Below, piece after piece: positions 13,465-14,544 of a DNA stretch of 14,544 nt (position 1 is its first letter; the number at the start of each line of letters is the position of its first letter). The DNA comes from Deltaproteobacteria bacterium (GTDB lineage: Bacteria > Desulfobacterota > DSM-4660 > Desulfatiglandales > Desulfatiglandaceae). The DNA is taken from contig QMLZ01000052.1 of the NCBI GenBank assembly GCA_003646995.1, forward strand, positions 1 to 14,544, in the 5' to 3' direction. A program made the translations under genes and the position numbers. Below the pieces are notes generated by a model, which saw nothing but the letters and a program-made list of their open reading frames with translations, was not told the DNA's origin and ran no database searches.

Positions 13465-14472
13465 TTATTTTTTCCAACTATAAGTATTGCGCGTGTTGCC
13501 TTTCCAGTAATCATCTTTTGGATCATCGTCTTTAAGATCGAAGGTCTTAGTTCCATCTCCATTGCCGAGAGCGGTGTTGTACTTAATTATGCTCCCGCTG
13601 TTGCCACTCGCATCAATGCCATCGCCTGCATTATTTTTTACAATATTGTTTTTTACTATACAATAATAAACATTGGTAATCCCATCACCATCGTTGGCCT
13701 TGACGCGATTGTCCCGGATCATTGTTTGGTAGTCGTTGTAAATCCCATCACTGCCATTACCCTTAACTAAGTTGTTGGCGATCAAAACCCCGTAATCGTC
13801 TGAATAGATTCCTAGTCCACCGTTGTTAGTTGAGGTGTTATCAGTCACAACAACAGAGTCATAGTAAGGCACTATTCCATCCCCTCCGTTGTTGTCACAT
13901 AGGTTCTGGGTAATAATTGCCGAATCGTCGTCATTTAGGATTCCATCCCCATCGTTGTCAGTCACCGTGTTGTTAAGAACCTGGGCCCCGTAGCCATAAC
14001 TCTGGATACCGTAATCCCCTAGGTTTCCATCCACGGTGTTGCCCTCTATAAAGCAATTGTAATCATTTACATAAATGCCGCTGCCTTTATTATCTGTTAC
14101 AACATTGTACATGATCATGCCCGCGTAATCAGCATATATGCCGTCACTTTCATTCTCTCTGACGGTGTTACGAACTATTTTGGCTGATTCGTACACATAG
14201 ATACCATAGCCACCGTTACGCCTCACATTGTTCTTCTTAACCTTATTTTGATACCCACCGTAAGAATCCTCGTAGATTCCAGTATCACTGTTGTCAGTAA
14301 CCTTATTCCTGGCAATTAACACCGGAAAACCATACTCATTGTCAATACCATACCGTCCATTAAAGGTAACTTCATTATCTGTTATTTGGTCATCGAGTCC
14401 GTAATAATGGTAGATTCCTGTCGACGAGTTTCCTGTTACCTTGTTGTAAGTAATAAAATTTTCCCCGCACAT
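13465..14472 (-). CDS. Right-handed parallel beta-helix repeat protein, probably 5'-truncated
   Basis: The 335 residues consist almost wholly of 13 degenerate PbH1-type repeats of about 22-24 residues, each with the pattern NxVxxNxxxGIxxxxxx; examples are NTVRENESDGIYADYAG and NRVKANDGDGITNVYYC. The tail ends DDYWKGNTRNTYSWKK, typical of the closing part of such proteins. Repeats of this kind form a long Asn/Asp/Tyr/Gly-rich solenoid, usually secreted or on the surface (NosD-like, Beta_helix families). There is no signal peptide. The frame opens only four codons before ATG 14472 at a TAG (14482-14484), there is no good ribosome site, and the first four codons form one arm of a palindromic element. 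I infer that the original N-terminus was lost; the remaining frame may not be expressed. The function is unknown. Confidence 0.75.
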   Translation of the reverse strand: MCGENFITYNKVTGNSSTGIYHYYGLDDQITDNEVTFNGRYGIDNEYGFPVLIARNKVTDNSDTGIYEDSYGGYQNKVKKNNVRRNGGYGIYVYESAKIVRNTVRENESDGIYADYAGMIMYNVVTDNKGSGIYVNDYNCFIEGNTVDGNLGDYGIQSYGYGAQVLNNTVTDNDGDGILNDDDSAIITQNLCDNNGGDGIVPYYDSVVVTDNTSTNNGGLGIYSDDYGVLIANNLVKGNGSDGIYNDYQTMIRDNRVKANDGDGITNVYYCIVKNNIVKNNAGDGIDASGNSGSIIKYNTALGNGDGTKTFDLKDDDPKDDYWKGNTRNTYSWKK

Positions 14473-14542
14473 CTCAATAAACTACCCCGCCGCAAGCAGC
14501 GGGGTATTCCCAAAAGCATTGAACGCCCCAAGGGGCGGGGAA
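14461..14542. repeat. REP-like nested palindromic element at the 5' edge of the beta-helix gene
   Basis: Outer arms TTCCCCGC (14461-14468) and GCGGGGAA (14535-14542) are perfect inverted copies. Inside are TACCCCGC (14483-14490) / GCGGGGTA (14499-14506) around CGCAAGCA, and CGCCCC (14524-14529) / GGGGCG (14532-14537), which competes with the outer stem. On the minus strand the inner hairpin is followed by GTAGTTTATT; a GTAG foot is a feature of REP elements mobilised by RAYT transposases. The GC-rich, multi-palindrome form contrasts with the flanking coding DNA. It may continue past the window. REP identity is inferred; no RAYT gene is in view. Confidence 0.55.
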
Positions 14543-14544
14543 TA

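Noticed and set aside
13465..14472. CRISPR-like array, because of the regular repeats
   Set aside because: The periodicity of about 66-72 bases is degenerate and follows a protein repeat pattern in one open frame; there are no identical direct repeats with unique spacers.

Overview
The window looks like a chromosomal segment of a Gram-negative anaerobe of the Desulfobacterota (former Deltaproteobacteria). This is inferred from gene content: a small DUF4911-type gene between nadK and miaB, a receiver-GGDEF protein, 3-hydroxybutyryl-CoA dehydrogenase, a NifU-C-type Fe-S protein and a SixA with a QHG motif. No rRNA, tRNA, CRISPR array, transposase or phage gene is visible. Nothing in the sequence fixes a genus.

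Layout. (1) About 1-6717, plus strand: a compact co-directional run of a 5'-cut COG2187-type phosphotransferase-like protein, a P-loop ATPase, adenine deaminase (ade), NAD kinase (nadK), a DUF4911-like small protein, the tRNA methylthiotransferase miaB and a receiver-GGDEF protein. Genes overlap by 1-14 bases or lie within about 30 bases, and the run ends at a hairpin with a T-run that begins inside the last codons. (2) 6868-7068: a stand-alone 29-codon gene for a very basic peptide of the bS22/AURKAIP1-COX24 type, with its own promoter-like sequence and a strong terminator shared with the convergent operon. (3) 10477 down to 7100, minus strand: a ParB-like protein translationally coupled to a spore-photoproduct-lyase-like radical SAM protein, then a NifU C-terminal-type protein and hbd. 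(4) 10624-11772, plus strand: an orphan branched-chain amino-acid-type binding protein, overlapping tail to tail with sixA (minus strand). (5) 12335-13379, minus strand: a membrane-anchored SurA-N-like protein without a rotamase domain, followed by a decayed coding remnant upstream of sixA. (6) 13465-14472, minus strand: a 13-repeat right-handed beta-helix protein whose 5' end appears replaced by a REP-like nested palindrome at the window edge.

How the genes fit together. Region 1 is mostly housekeeping (purine salvage, NADP synthesis, tRNA modification), with a c-di-GMP signalling protein at the end. The most intriguing unit is the ParB-like/SPL-like pair. The radical SAM protein keeps its cluster cysteines but seems to have Glu where true spore photoproduct lyase has its catalytic Cys, and a start/stop overlap ties it to a DNA-partition-type CTPase fold. 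I see no complete novel defence or mobile system. The best leads are that pair, the short bS22-like gene, the decayed remnant and the palindromic element at the beta-helix gene.
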